Positions 47,692 to 57,383 of a DNA stretch of 64,000 bases are shown in pieces; within the stretch, counting starts at the first letter, position 1; each line of letters opens with the position of its first letter. The stretch is from Aspergillus flavus (taxonomy: Eukaryota; Ascomycota; Eurotiomycetes; Eurotiales; Aspergillaceae). The DNA is taken from assembly GCF_009017415.1 (NCBI RefSeq), contig NC_092407.1:4650001-4714000 (forward strand), read 5' to 3'. The notes beneath the pieces were generated by a model. The model was not told the origin of the DNA. It worked only from the letters and a program-made list of their open reading frames with translations, and did no database searches. Position numbers and translations under genes: made by a program.

Positions 47692-49968
47692 ATGGAGACC
47701 GACCACGCTAAGGCATCAGGTGCCATCGACCTGGAACGAAATGACCACCAGTTTTTGATGAATAACACCGTTCAATCCTTTACCTGGGATAACCTGACTG
47801 TAACCGTGAAAGATAGACGCACTAAGAAACCTCGAAACCTTATCGAGGGCTGCAGCGGGACTGCCCATCATGGTATAGCACTACAACAAACTGTATGGCA
47901 TCGAATAAAGTACTAACTATGAGACAGGCCAACTGGTCGCGTTGATGGGCCCCTCCGGCTGCGGAAAGACGACTCTCTTAAACGTTCTCGCGCGTCGCAC
48001 AGCTTCCGCGGGTGCGAAAAACACGGGGGACTGCTACATAAATGGAGCGAAGCTGGACAATAACACCTTCAACCGGATCACGTCCTACGTCGAACAGGAG
48101 GATGCGTTGATCGGATCGCTGACGGTGGAGGAGACATTGAAGTTTGCCGCAGATCTGTCTCTCCCAGGGTAAACTCCGTCGACCTCTATCACTTCGTTAG
48201 AGCATCCATGGACTGATATAATTTAGCTCAGTGTCGAGATCTCAGAGAGTGGATCGTATACAAACCCTCCTGAGCGCATTCGGGATCCAGAACCAGGCTT
48301 CGACACTAGTGGGAACACCAATCCGTAAGGGCATTAGTGGAGGGCAAAAGCGTCGGGTCAGTGTCGCCAGTCAGCTTATCACATGTCCTAAGATCCTTTT
48401 TCTCGACGAGCCAACCAGTGGACTGGATTCAACTGCTAGTTACGAAGTCATCTCGTATGTCAAGAAACTGGCGGTAGCAAACAATGTACGTCTCTCTGGA
48501 GAGGGCTTTGCGGGAATACTACAAAATAACGGACAACTGACACATCAGATTAAAGCTTATCATAATCGCAAGTATCCACCAGCCATCGACAACAACCTTC
48601 CAGCTGTTTGACAATCTTCTCCTTCTTTCGGGAGGCAAGACATGCTACTACGGACCCGTTTCGGATGTCCCCAGCTACTTCGAGAATATCGGCTGCCCCA
48701 TTCCCTCCAATACGAACCCAGCTGAGTACCTTTTGGATGCGGTCAGCTCTGACTTCACAGTCCACGAGGGCCAAGTCGAGAAGATTCAGACCTCATGGAC
48801 GCAGTCTGCCGAGTATGCCGCGTTAAGCAAGCAACCACAGAGTCCCGACGAGAAGGACATCAGGACAATGAGCATCGACGAATTAAGCCGCCCGGGTATT
48901 CCCCGAATCACCATGTCTCTTCTGCATCGGCTCTTCATCAAGAGTTATCGCGACGTTGTAGCCTATGGTATTCGGATTGTCATGTATTTGGGTACAGGTC
49001 TCCCCATAGCTTTCTCGACTGCATAGAGCTAATATGATCTCAGGACTTGCAATCATGATGGGAACGGTATGGCTTCGTCTCCACACCTCGCAGGAGTACA
49101 TCCAACCATTCATCAACGCAATCGTAAGCTCCTTATCTATCACTCTCCCGATCTATAGCCTAACGAACATCAGTTCTTCGGCTCAGCCTTCATGAGCTTT
49201 ATGGCCGTCGCCTACGTCCCATCCTTTCTCGAGGACCGGGCAACATTCACCAAAGAACGAGCGAATGGGCTCTACGGCGCCCTCCCCTTCGTTATCTCCA
49301 ATTTCATCATCGGCCTTCCATACTTGTGTACGCTATCCCCCAAGACCAAATTAGTATTTTGACCAAGCTAACAATGCCTCCAACAAGTCTTAATTTCAAT
49401 GCTCTTTTCCATAGTCAGCTACTGGCTCTCCAACTTCCGGCCCACGGGCACCGCATTCTTCACCTGGGTGATGTGGCTGTTTCTGGACCTCGTTGCCGCG
49501 GAATCCCTCGTTGTTTTCGTAACAGCCATATTCCCCAATTTCGTAATCAGCCTAGCGCTTGTCGCGTTTGCCAATGGGCTCTGGATGAGCGTGGGCGGGT
49601 TCCTTGTTTCGCCGACCATCTTGAATCCATTCTGGAAATATGTTTTCCATTATATTGACTATCAGGTACCCTACTTATGTCTCTACTCTACTTCGTTAAG
49701 CGCGTGTCACTGACTCTGGTTGCAGGCATATGTATTCCAAGGAATGATGGTTAACGAGTTTAGCGAGAGGAACTACTCGTGTGGCTCGGGGTGTCAGTGC
49801 ATGTATCAGACGGATCTGGCGGACCAGTGCATGATTCGGGGTACCGGAGTGCTTAAGGAATATGGGTATGCGACGGGTCGGACGGGGAAGTGGGTAGGTA
49901 TCCTGATAGGCATCATTGCAGTTTACCGACTGTTTGGCTACATTGCCTTGGTGTTGAGGAGGACTTGA
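47692..49968 (+). CDS. ABCG-type half-transporter (White/PDR family), 623 aa, 8 exons
   Basis: Exons are 47692-47872, 47928-48168, 48227-48485, 48556-48991, 49044-49123, 49174-49327, 49388-49665 and 49726-49968 (1872 nt). All introns are 50-70 bp with GT-AG ends. The N-terminal nucleotide-binding domain has Walker A GPSGCGKTT (68-76), signature GISGGQKRR (176-184) and Walker B ILFLDEPTSGLDS (197-209), followed by the H-loop region ASIHQPSTTTFQLFD. The C-terminal half has about six TM segments, including AIMMGTVWLRL, FISMLFSIVSYWLSN and VGILIGIIAVYRLFGYI. A cysteine-rich extracellular loop, NYSCGSGCQCMYQ, lies before the last helix, as in ABCG proteins. The NBD-TMD order makes it a half-transporter that must dimerise. 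It is probably a plasma-membrane exporter of lipophilic compounds. It is intact. Confidence 0.93.
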
Positions 49969-50554
49969 GTTGGGGGTTAGCAACATGCATAGCAGGATGG
50001 TTCAACTGCATCTAATTTAATTATGGAAGGCGTTAGGCCGGGACATACTGGGGCTCTACTGCATGCTAATTTAATCCGACAGAATAAATACGGATTTTGT
50101 GAAATGCACGCGGACCGGAGTTAATTCCAACGGCGAAACGTGGGTAAGAACTGCCCTGGCTTGTAGAAGCCTTTACACCTGGTGCTATATCCATGCTCTT
50201 AAACATTATTATAAAGCGGGGGAATATAGTAGGTTCTAGTGGATATAATGCATAATTATGCATTGTTATGTATGAAGTCACTCTCTCCTTTCCAAGCACC
50301 CCACAGGGACCTGCTAGGTAGTTATCAATTGCTCTGTATGATCGGTGAAATTTCTGGCCGATAGAAAACTCCATGAGCCATCGATTGTGCAACACCCTGT
50401 TAAAAAGAAAAATCTCATTTCCAACTATATAAAGTCAGAAAGACATAAAACAAGTCCAATACATCCACTTCCGCATGATTACTCTTCATCACTCTCTACT
50501 CTATTACACCTCACCCACATAATCCTAAAAACTATATATCAAAGATAGGATACA
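49969..50554. other. Intergenic region with TATA box for the secreted-protein gene
   Basis: A TATATAAA at 50426-50433 lies about 125 bp upstream of ATG 50555. The antisense frame 50066-50395 is not credible. Otherwise nothing is seen. Confidence 0.5.
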
Positions 50555-51125
50555 ATGAACCTCCCCACCCTAATAGCCCTCCTAACAACCCTCACCCTCC
50601 ACCTCACGACGACCACCACCGCAACACCCCTCTCAACCCGCAATGTCCCCGGAATCCTCAAAGAATTCGCCCTCATCCTCCTTGACAAAGCGGTGAAACT
50701 CTACGAACCCAAAAAAGAAGACCAAGGCCTCGAACGCAAACAAACCAACGTCGAAGTATCCCTGATCAAATCCATGAATGCTGTTCACGCCGCACCACCG
50801 TTTAAGAAACAGGAGAGTTCTCTCGTGTCTAATGTAGCTTGTAAGATGCAGCCTGTTTGGGTGGAGTATTTGCATGATGTTGTTGTTAAGGTATTTTATT
50901 TTCTTTCTGGATTTATATTGGGTTTTTGGGATGTCGGAGCTGATAAAGTAGTAGAAACGTGAGTTTGAGAAGGCGAAGATTGCAGATCGCATTCAAGAGC
51001 ATATTCGGGATCTGAAGGAGAGGTGTCATAATCTTGCTGTGTCTATAGAGGAGAAGTTGAAGCCGGAGGATAGGGAGACTATTGTGGATCGGGAGTTTGA
51101 TCGTGCTATTGCGGCGTTTGATTAG
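50555..51125 (+). CDS. Small secreted protein, 165 aa, 2 exons, unknown
   Basis: Exon 1 is 50555-50890 and exon 2 is 50964-51125 (336 + 162 nt), joined in phase 0 through a 73-bp intron (AAG/GTATTT to GTGAG). The N-terminus MNLPTLIALLTTLTLHL, ending near TATPLS, is a typical signal peptide with cleavage expected around residues 24-27. The mature part is helical and charged: ILKEFALILLDKAVKLYEP, then FEKAKIADRIQEHIRDLKER. It has only two cysteines (one before the intron, CKMQP, and one after, ERCHNLAV), which could form one disulfide. It ends in REFDRAIAAFD. No known domain is recognised. Length and secretion fit effector-like or cell-wall-associated proteins. Confidence 0.7.
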
Positions 51126-51880
51126 GGTTGTTTGAGGGGTATATAGAGTGGCTGATTGGACAACACGATAGGTAGAGCGCCAGACCAGGTTGAGTTATAT
51201 TTGATGTCAAGCTCTCAGCTACGGTCCACTTGGTTTCTTGGTATGGCTACATTGTTTACATAAATCACAACCGGTCTACTATGAAAGGCTGGGCTATACG
51301 GTGGCTTGATATACGAGAGGAGAAGCGGAGAGCGTTTAATTATTCCTCGTATATCATAGCTTAGTCGTGATACCTGTCTAAGGATAAAAATTGAAAACGA
51401 CAATCCTGAGCCCATGCTTAGTCGATACTGTTTTATTCAAGTTGGTTTTAGCCGACTACCAGTATATATATTGATAACCGCATTTCTTCTATCTTCTCAT
51501 ATAGTATTTACCCCTAAAAGTGACAGACTGACGTCTCCACTTACCCCTCCATCGCTCTGCCAAATCATCCTACTCGCCGGATTCCACCGCCCCTCCCCAA
51601 TATAACATGCACTTTTGGAGCATGACTTTTCCCACACGCTGTACACAAACAGCACCAATGTGGTTTTGTACCTCCTCGATTCAGGAGGGTACATTATATT
51701 ATGAAAGAGGAAGCCTCCTTTCTTGGTACAATCGCAACTCCGTGATGGCCAAGTTGCCGCCCAACAATCCTCATGCTCCAGTCTCACTGTCAGAATATCA
51801 ACGTCAGATTTGGAATGACCTGAACAATCCAAGGTTCGCCATTTATTTGCAACGTGACAAAATCCATTCAGCGAGGTGAA
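51126..51880. other. Intergenic region without recognisable genes
   Basis: Frames at 51414-51605, 51497-51910 and 51607-51879 have no recognisable content. No repeats were seen. Confidence 0.45.
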
Positions 51881-52614
51881 ATGCCAAAGACTACCCAACA
51901 ATTCACCCATTGCGACTACACCGTCGGATGGATATGTGCTCTGCCAGAAACTGACTTGGTGGCTTCAGCGGCCATGTTGGATGAAGAGCACCCAACGCTT
52001 CCAGCGGCGGATCCTCAAGACGCGAACTCCTACCTTCTTGGCCATATCGGTGAATGCAGCGAGGATGAGGAAGGTTCGGATGATGAGACAAAAGATACAC
52101 AAGATCTGCGACATTGGGATGTGGTGGTCAGTTTGCATTCGAAGCCAGCCGAAGCTATCATGCAATATGATTTCGGCAAGTCATTGCAGGGAAAGGAGGT
52201 CGTTCATACTGGGGGTAAACTGAACAAACCCCCAGGCATCCTCCTGAGTGCTGTTGGTCGACTCCAGGCCCAGCATGCATTGAAGGGTCACGGGATCTCC
52301 GAGCTGCTGATCAAAATGAGGTCGGACTATCCGGAAAGCACTGCAAAGTTCCAGACGGTATTATGTGCTTTGAGATGGAGGCTGCTGGTATGTTTTACGC
52401 CTACCTACGGAATCTCTACATCTAACCTCTATTTCCAAGGCTTAAATGGATTCATTTCCCTGCTTTGTCATCCGAGGCACTTCCAATTATGCTGATTCCC
52501 ATAAGAACAAGATATGGCAGCCATATGCCGCTGCCGTTGCTGCCTCATACGCAAAAGAACTTCTGTTTGTTATTCCAGGGCAGGGAACTATGGATCAACT
52601 TCCGGTTAACCAAT
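51881..52614 (+). pseudogene. Decayed NLR-type nucleoside-phosphorylase-like domain fragment
   Basis: The frame from ATG 51881 begins FTHCDYTVGWICALPETDLV and AAMLDEEHPTLP, then NSYLLGHIGE. This is the standard start of the PNP_UDP_1 domain that heads many fungal NLR-like (STAND) proteins. The expected nucleotide-binding stretch with its GIGGG motif is absent. An acidic insert (CSEDEEGSDDETKD) leads straight to WDVVVS, QYDFGKS and GGKLNKPPGILLSAV. A second gap follows. Then [29 protein letters not shown] and [19 protein letters not shown] appear in shifted frames across an old intron (about 52390-52440), with an extra A in TTAAATGG at about 52442-52446. The NACHT or NB-ARC ATPase and repeats that normally follow are missing. 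It is a broken remnant of an incompatibility/immunity-type receptor. Confidence 0.8.
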
Positions 52615-53021
52615 GTACGTAGTCTAAAGATATTGACCCTACTGATCCCAGGGTTTCGAAGCATCCTTAGAACAAAGTAGTGATTGGCCCAATATCCGGA
52701 ACGCAGGCGGACGTTGACACACCAAGGTCCAAATTGGATAGAAAGGAATAAATAAGTCAGAGTGATGGTTCAACGGCATTGTTACTCAGCTGGACTTTCC
52801 AACGCTGGAGACCATCAATCACTTGCAATATTATAACGTCAGCCAGTACGAATAGCGTTCTATTACGCGCATTCTGGGATAGCTTCAAGCTACGATATTA
52901 CTAATTTAAATATAAACTCAGTACTTTTAAAAGTCTCCCTGTATTCTGAACAGCTGCCTAAACATTCATATCATATTTCATTCTTCATCAGAGGCCAAGG
53001 TAAAATAATCCCCTTGTCAAC
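52615..53021. other. Spacer between the phosphorylase relic and the permease gene
   Basis: No gene-like sequence is seen. It should hold the 3' UTR of the minus-strand permease. Confidence 0.5.
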
Positions 53022-54785
53022 TCAAAGTGTATATCTGAACTCGGGAAGTCCTTCAATGACAAGCTTCCCCCTTGCTGCCCTTCTGTTCGAGATATAGAAA
53101 TAAAGGCTGAGTATACATACTACCACTATGGACAAGAGATTGCACCTTGTCCAACTGTCAGTAAATAAGCAAAAAAGAGGGAAGAGACCACTCACGCAAT
53201 ACAGGCATAAAGACCTGGTAGGTAGCGGGGAGAATCCTGCGACCGGAACACCAAGGACCCAGCTACACCACCAGTGCCGCCAAAGCTGACGATACTCGCA
53301 CTGCAAAAGGCGCGTTTCCACTGCCCGCGGATATTGTTGGCCTGGTATGTCAGGGCGGCTGGGATTGTAGCATTGGATGCTGATGTGACGAGAAAAATCC
53401 CGAAGTATTGCACGCCGGGAATTTGGACCCAGCCGAGAATGGCTAAACCCACGATGCATTGAACGCAGTTGTAGATGATCAAGGGAGCCCGAATGTGGTA
53501 CTTGTCACCAATCCAGCCTTGAACATACATGAAGATTCCGGCGAAGAAGTAGGGTGGTGTTGTGAGGACTTGTGATGCTGCTTGGGGGAATTTGAGCTCA
53601 CTTCTGAGGATGAGCGGAAGGAAGAACGTAATTGCGTAGGATACAACTGTTGCAGAACTATTGATGGTTAGTGTCTTTGAAACTGGTACAATGGTTTATG
53701 AGCTCACAAGAAGATGAGGGCAAAGCCCCATATTTTGGGGTCCAGAGCAGGCTTTAGGAATTCCTTTAAATTGAACGCCGCTTCAGAGGAGTCCCGTCTA
53801 TCTCGGTTTAGTCGTCGGACGACGAAGGCGGTTTCCTCCTTGGAAAGAAACTTCCAAGAGAGATTGTTCTCGTTGGGGAAGTTGACAATCAAAAAGAAGC
53901 CAACCACTCCGACAAGACAGGTGAGGATGCCTTCCATAACAAAGATCCACCTCCATGCGCTCAAATTCCCAAGGCCATTCATGTGTACGAAGCCATACGA
54001 GAGGATTCCAGAGAAAGCACCCCCGATGACACTAATCAAGTAGAAGGATGAATATCTCTTGTGTAGGTCGTCTGAACAGATTAGCCGCGAATATTCACAA
54101 CTAAGAGGGCCTAACACTCACATCGAGTATACCACATAGAAAGGAGATACACGGAGCCAGGGAAGAGTCCGGCTTCAAGAAACCCCAAAACAATGCGAAG
54201 TCCAACGAGCACCGTCCAATTATGTATAAATCCAAATCCCTACCCATGGTTAACCAAGCCTTCGGACAAAAAGGCAGGACCTTATACCATCATAACTATT
54301 CCCCAGGAGAATGTAATTCCAGCAAGGAAGATCTTTGGCCCAATTTCGCGAATCACTGTGATCAAGGGAAATTGAAAGAGGACATAGGGAATGAAAAAGG
54401 TGAGAAGCGTGATGGACTATTGAACAATTAGCACCTGTATTGGGGAGAGAGAATAGTCTGAGACTCACGTAACGAGAGCCAATGTAGAGACGAAGCTCCT
54501 CCTCCATGCTTTGGCTTTATCAGCATGATATCCATCCAGAACGTCGAGGAGGACGACTTACCCAGCAATCATAGCATTTCCCAGGTTGGTTCGATCCACC
54601 AAACTGACGCACATGAGAAGCCCTAAGCCTGTGACTAGCCTTCGATCGATCTTGTGTAGGATCTTTCTCTGTTCTCGAGGCGAGTAGACCTCATCCCTAT
54701 CCAAATCACCCTCCACATTGTCTAAGCCTGATACAGACCCACTCGAGTGTATTTTCTCGTCCAGATATGTTTCAGCGTCCGACAT
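53022..54785 (-). CDS. MFS transporter of the anion:cation symporter (Dal5/allantoate permease) family, 489 aa, 7 exons
   Basis: Exons on the minus strand are 54785-54562, 54508-54469, 54416-54288, 54239-54122, 54071-53708, 53657-53196 and 53154-53022 (1470 nt), with all junctions GT-AG and in phase. The ATG at 54785 (MSDAETYLDEKIHS) is preferred over an upstream in-frame GTG. The N-terminal cytosolic tail leads to LVTGLGLLMCVSLVDRTNLGNAMIAG, the canonical TM1 start of fungal ACS permeases. Later landmarks are FFIPYVLFQFP, WTVLVGLRIVLGFLEAGLFP, WYTRYDLHKRYSSFYL, and a central loop with LNRDRRDSSEAAFNLKEFL. The second six-helix half contains AALTYQANNIRGQWKRAF. About 12 TM helices are expected. 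Relatives carry allantoate, nicotinate, pantothenate and sulfonate-type anions. It is divergent from the alkylsulfatase at 55338 and probably imports that enzyme's substrate. Confidence 0.92.
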
Positions 54786-55337
54786 GGTGTTTGGTTTGCC
54801 GCCGTTCCAGCGGTAAGTGACGCGACCTTCGACATCTCGAGGTACAGTCCCCAGAACCTTCTTATAACAATCCTTTCCTCTCACCTCGGTTCAATGTTTA
54901 TACTTCCGTGGCATCGTTGATCACATCATTCTAGGGCGAAGTTGCACATTGATAGCCTTCTCGAGGATTGTATGAGCTACCATTGGTCCCCGCGAAATTA
55001 TAAATTTAGGGGCGGGGAAAGTGGGTATCGGCTTTCGTTAAGCTCTGCCTGCACTTAGCCATATTCGGCAAGTGAATCGTGAGGTTATCTAAGCATCCTT
55101 CTGGCTAAGCCTTCATTGAAACTTTATGGGCGGTACTGGCCGAACCGAGGCTTGCGAGTGATTCACTTTCTTTCCTCGCATGTTTGTCTTTTACTTTTTT
55201 TATTTACTTGATTATTTATTATTTTACTCGCCAGAGCACAATATATAAACACTTCCTCCCGCCGACTTGTGAAAGAGTATAGCACCAATACCAACCGATC
55301 AAACGACGGATTCCACGTGTAATACATATCCTAAATC
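54786..55337. promoter_or_regulatory. Shared divergent promoter of permease and alkylsulfatase
   Basis: The 552 bp between start codons include a TATATAAA box at 55242-55249, about 90 bp upstream of the sulfatase ATG. ATCACATCAT lies at 54920-54929. Read on the minus strand it is ATGATGTGAT, a 9-of-10 match to the ATGRYRYCAT consensus of the sulfur regulators CYS3/MetR. A G-rich block (AGGGGCGGGG, about 55009-55018) is also present. Only a binding assay could establish function. Confidence 0.5.
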
Positions 55338-57164
55338 ATGACCTTCTCGCCCTCCTTCAATGACCGAACCGATTTTGATAACGCTACCCGAGGGTTTATC
55401 CATGCATTAAAACCATGTATCATCCGAAACTCGAGTGGCCGCGTAGTGTGGAACAACGACGAGTACGGTTTTCTCCAAGACGCAGAATGCCCTGCCACTG
55501 CCGAGCCAAAACTGTGGCGACAAGGCCAATTGAACTCCATCCAGGGTCTTTTCCAAGTAACTGACGGAATTTACCAAATTCGAGGCTTCGATCTCTCGAA
55601 CATGACCGTCGTTGAGGGACACAAAGGTGTTATTGTGATTGACCCGTTGACGTCGGTCGAATGTGCAGCGGCGGCACTAGCGCTTTACCGTGAACACCGC
55701 GGGGACCGGCCAGTAACCGGTTTGATCTATTCACACTCACATGTAGATCATTTCGGTGGAGCTCAGGGCGTGCTCCAACAAGGCACAAATACATCGATAC
55801 CTATCATCGCCCCGGAGGGTTTCATGGCCGAAGCGACTAGCGAGAACATCTACGTCGGCGATGCCATGCGCCGGCGTGCAGGGTATATGTACGGCATGCG
55901 ATTACCAAAAGGGCCAGATGGTCACATTGGCTGTGGCCTTGGAATGATGCCGTCTAGTGGAACAATGTCATTGATTCCTCCAAATGTCTCTATCTGCCAC
56001 ACAGGCGAGAAACGGACGGTGGATGGCATTCGTATTGAGTTCCAAATGGTACCTGAAACCGAGGCACCGGCGGAGATGAACTTCTACTTTCCCGAGCACA
56101 AGGCACTTTGCATTGCTGAATGCGCAACTCATTGCCTTCACAATATAATCACTCTTCGCGGGGCTTTGGTTCGTGACGCGAAGGCCTGGGCACGCTATCT
56201 TGACGAAACAGCAGTGCTCTATGGGCAGAAATCCAATGTGCTCTTTGCTGGCCACAACTGGCCGACCTGGGGACAGGATGAAATCGTCAAGTTCATATCG
56301 GAGCAACGAGACCTCTACACCTATCTCCATGACCAAACTGTCCGGATGATGAATATCGGCCTGACAGGCATCGAGATTGCAGAGAGATTCACCCTCCCAC
56401 CAGCACTGCAAATGGCGTGGCATGCGCAGGGTTTCTATGGCTCTGTCAGTCATAATGTCAAGGGAATCTACCAACGCTATCTGGGTTGGTTTGATGGGAA
56501 TCCAGCACACTTATGGGAGTACCCAGCGGCTGAAGCTGGTCAGAGATACATTGACTGTATGGGAGGTGTAGATGAGGTTGTTCGAAAGGCAAGAAAGTAT
56601 GCCAGCGAAGGTGATTCACGCTTTGCGGTGACACTATTGGGCCATGTCATAGCCGCTCATCCTGAACACAAGGAGTCAAGACTTGCGCTGGCATCTGTGT
56701 ACACGAAACTGGCATATGGCTGTGAGAATGCGACATGGCGCAACTTCTACCTTTCCGGTGCCCAGGATATGCACTCTCCTCCCCCGCCAGATCGTCCAGA
56801 ACCCCCGAAGCGCGAATACAGGGCTGCGCTATCGATGGAACAACTGCTTACTCTTCTGTCAGTTCAATTGGATGGACCCAAAGCCGCAACAGAATCGTTT
56901 ACGATAGACCTGGATCTGCAAGAACAAAAGCAAAGTTGGCGGCTGATTCTGAGCAACGGAGCCTTGACATATCGCATCAAAACAGATCACGACAGGTCCA
57001 TTGACACGTCTGGTTTGCGTCTAACGCTCACCAAAAAGGAATTGGTGGAGATACTGAATGGGGGTGGAGGGATCCCAGAAAACAGCTCAGAGGGCGATGT
57101 GAGCCTGCTCTTCAAGTTGATGAGATTGGTTGGGGCATCCATGCCCCCAGCAAGCCTTTTGTAA
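55338..57164 (+). CDS. Alkylsulfatase of the metallo-beta-lactamase fold (SdsA1/BDS1 type), 608 aa, intronless
   Basis: One uninterrupted frame, ATG to TAA. The catalytic di-zinc site shows as SHSHVDHFGG (His133, His135, Asp137, His138), followed by MNFYFPEHKALCIAE and THCLHNIITLRGA, then LFAGHNWPTWG. These elements and their spacing are those of SdsA-type linear alkylsulfatases, which hydrolyse sulfate monoesters such as dodecyl sulfate to alcohol and sulfate. The middle is an all-alpha dimerisation region (RDLYTYLHDQTVRMMN, then YLGWFDGNPAHLWEYPA). The last about 110 residues form an SCP2-like substrate-binding domain (MEQLLTLLSVQLDGPKA). No signal peptide is visible, so it probably acts inside the cell. 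The absence of introns beside intron-rich neighbours, and the bacterial affinities of the family, are compatible with an ancient transfer. The yeast homologue BDS1 is a reported case of bacterial origin. Confidence 0.95.
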   Translation: MTFSPSFNDRTDFDNATRGFIHALKPCIIRNSSGRVVWNNDEYGFLQDAECPATAEPKLWRQGQLNSIQGLFQVTDGIYQIRGFDLSNMTVVEGHKGVIVIDPLTSVECAAAALALYREHRGDRPVTGLIYSHSHVDHFGGAQGVLQQGTNTSIPIIAPEGFMAEATSENIYVGDAMRRRAGYMYGMRLPKGPDGHIGCGLGMMPSSGTMSLIPPNVSICHTGEKRTVDGIRIEFQMVPETEAPAEMNFYFPEHKALCIAECATHCLHNIITLRGALVRDAKAWARYLDETAVLYGQKSNVLFAGHNWPTWGQDEIVKFISEQRDLYTYLHDQTVRMMNIGLTGIEIAERFTLPPALQMAWHAQGFYGSVSHNVKGIYQRYLGWFDGNPAHLWEYPAAEAGQRYIDCMGGVDEVVRKARKYASEGDSRFAVTLLGHVIAAHPEHKESRLALASVYTKLAYGCENATWRNFYLSGAQDMHSPPPPDRPEPPKREYRAALSMEQLLTLLSVQLDGPKAATESFTIDLDLQEQKQSWRLILSNGALTYRIKTDHDRSIDTSGLRLTLTKKELVEILNGGGGIPENSSEGDVSLLFKLMRLVGASMPPASLL

Positions 57165-57383
57165 ATGTAGTCTTCTTGGAAATGTATAATGTTATTGCAT
57201 GTTCGGGCCCACAGAAAGTTGTGTGGTAGAAAGGGTGAAAGATTGTACATAGTCGAATGTTATACAATAATGACCCAGATAGCTGGTGCGACATATGCCA
57301 TAGGATGAAAGTCTCCCTAGAAGTATATTAAGTCCACTGTCTTTGTAGGTCCACAGAAAATGAGAGAAGAGGAATTGTCGTGG
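57165..57383. other. Convergent spacer between sulfatase and regulator
   Basis: A 219-bp tail-to-tail gap. Only 3' UTR sequence is expected and none of it looks coding. Confidence 0.6.

Noticed and set aside
54786..54884. Upstream start of the permease at 54884
   Set aside because: The first codon there is GTG. The in-frame ATG at 54785 gives a normal N-terminus.
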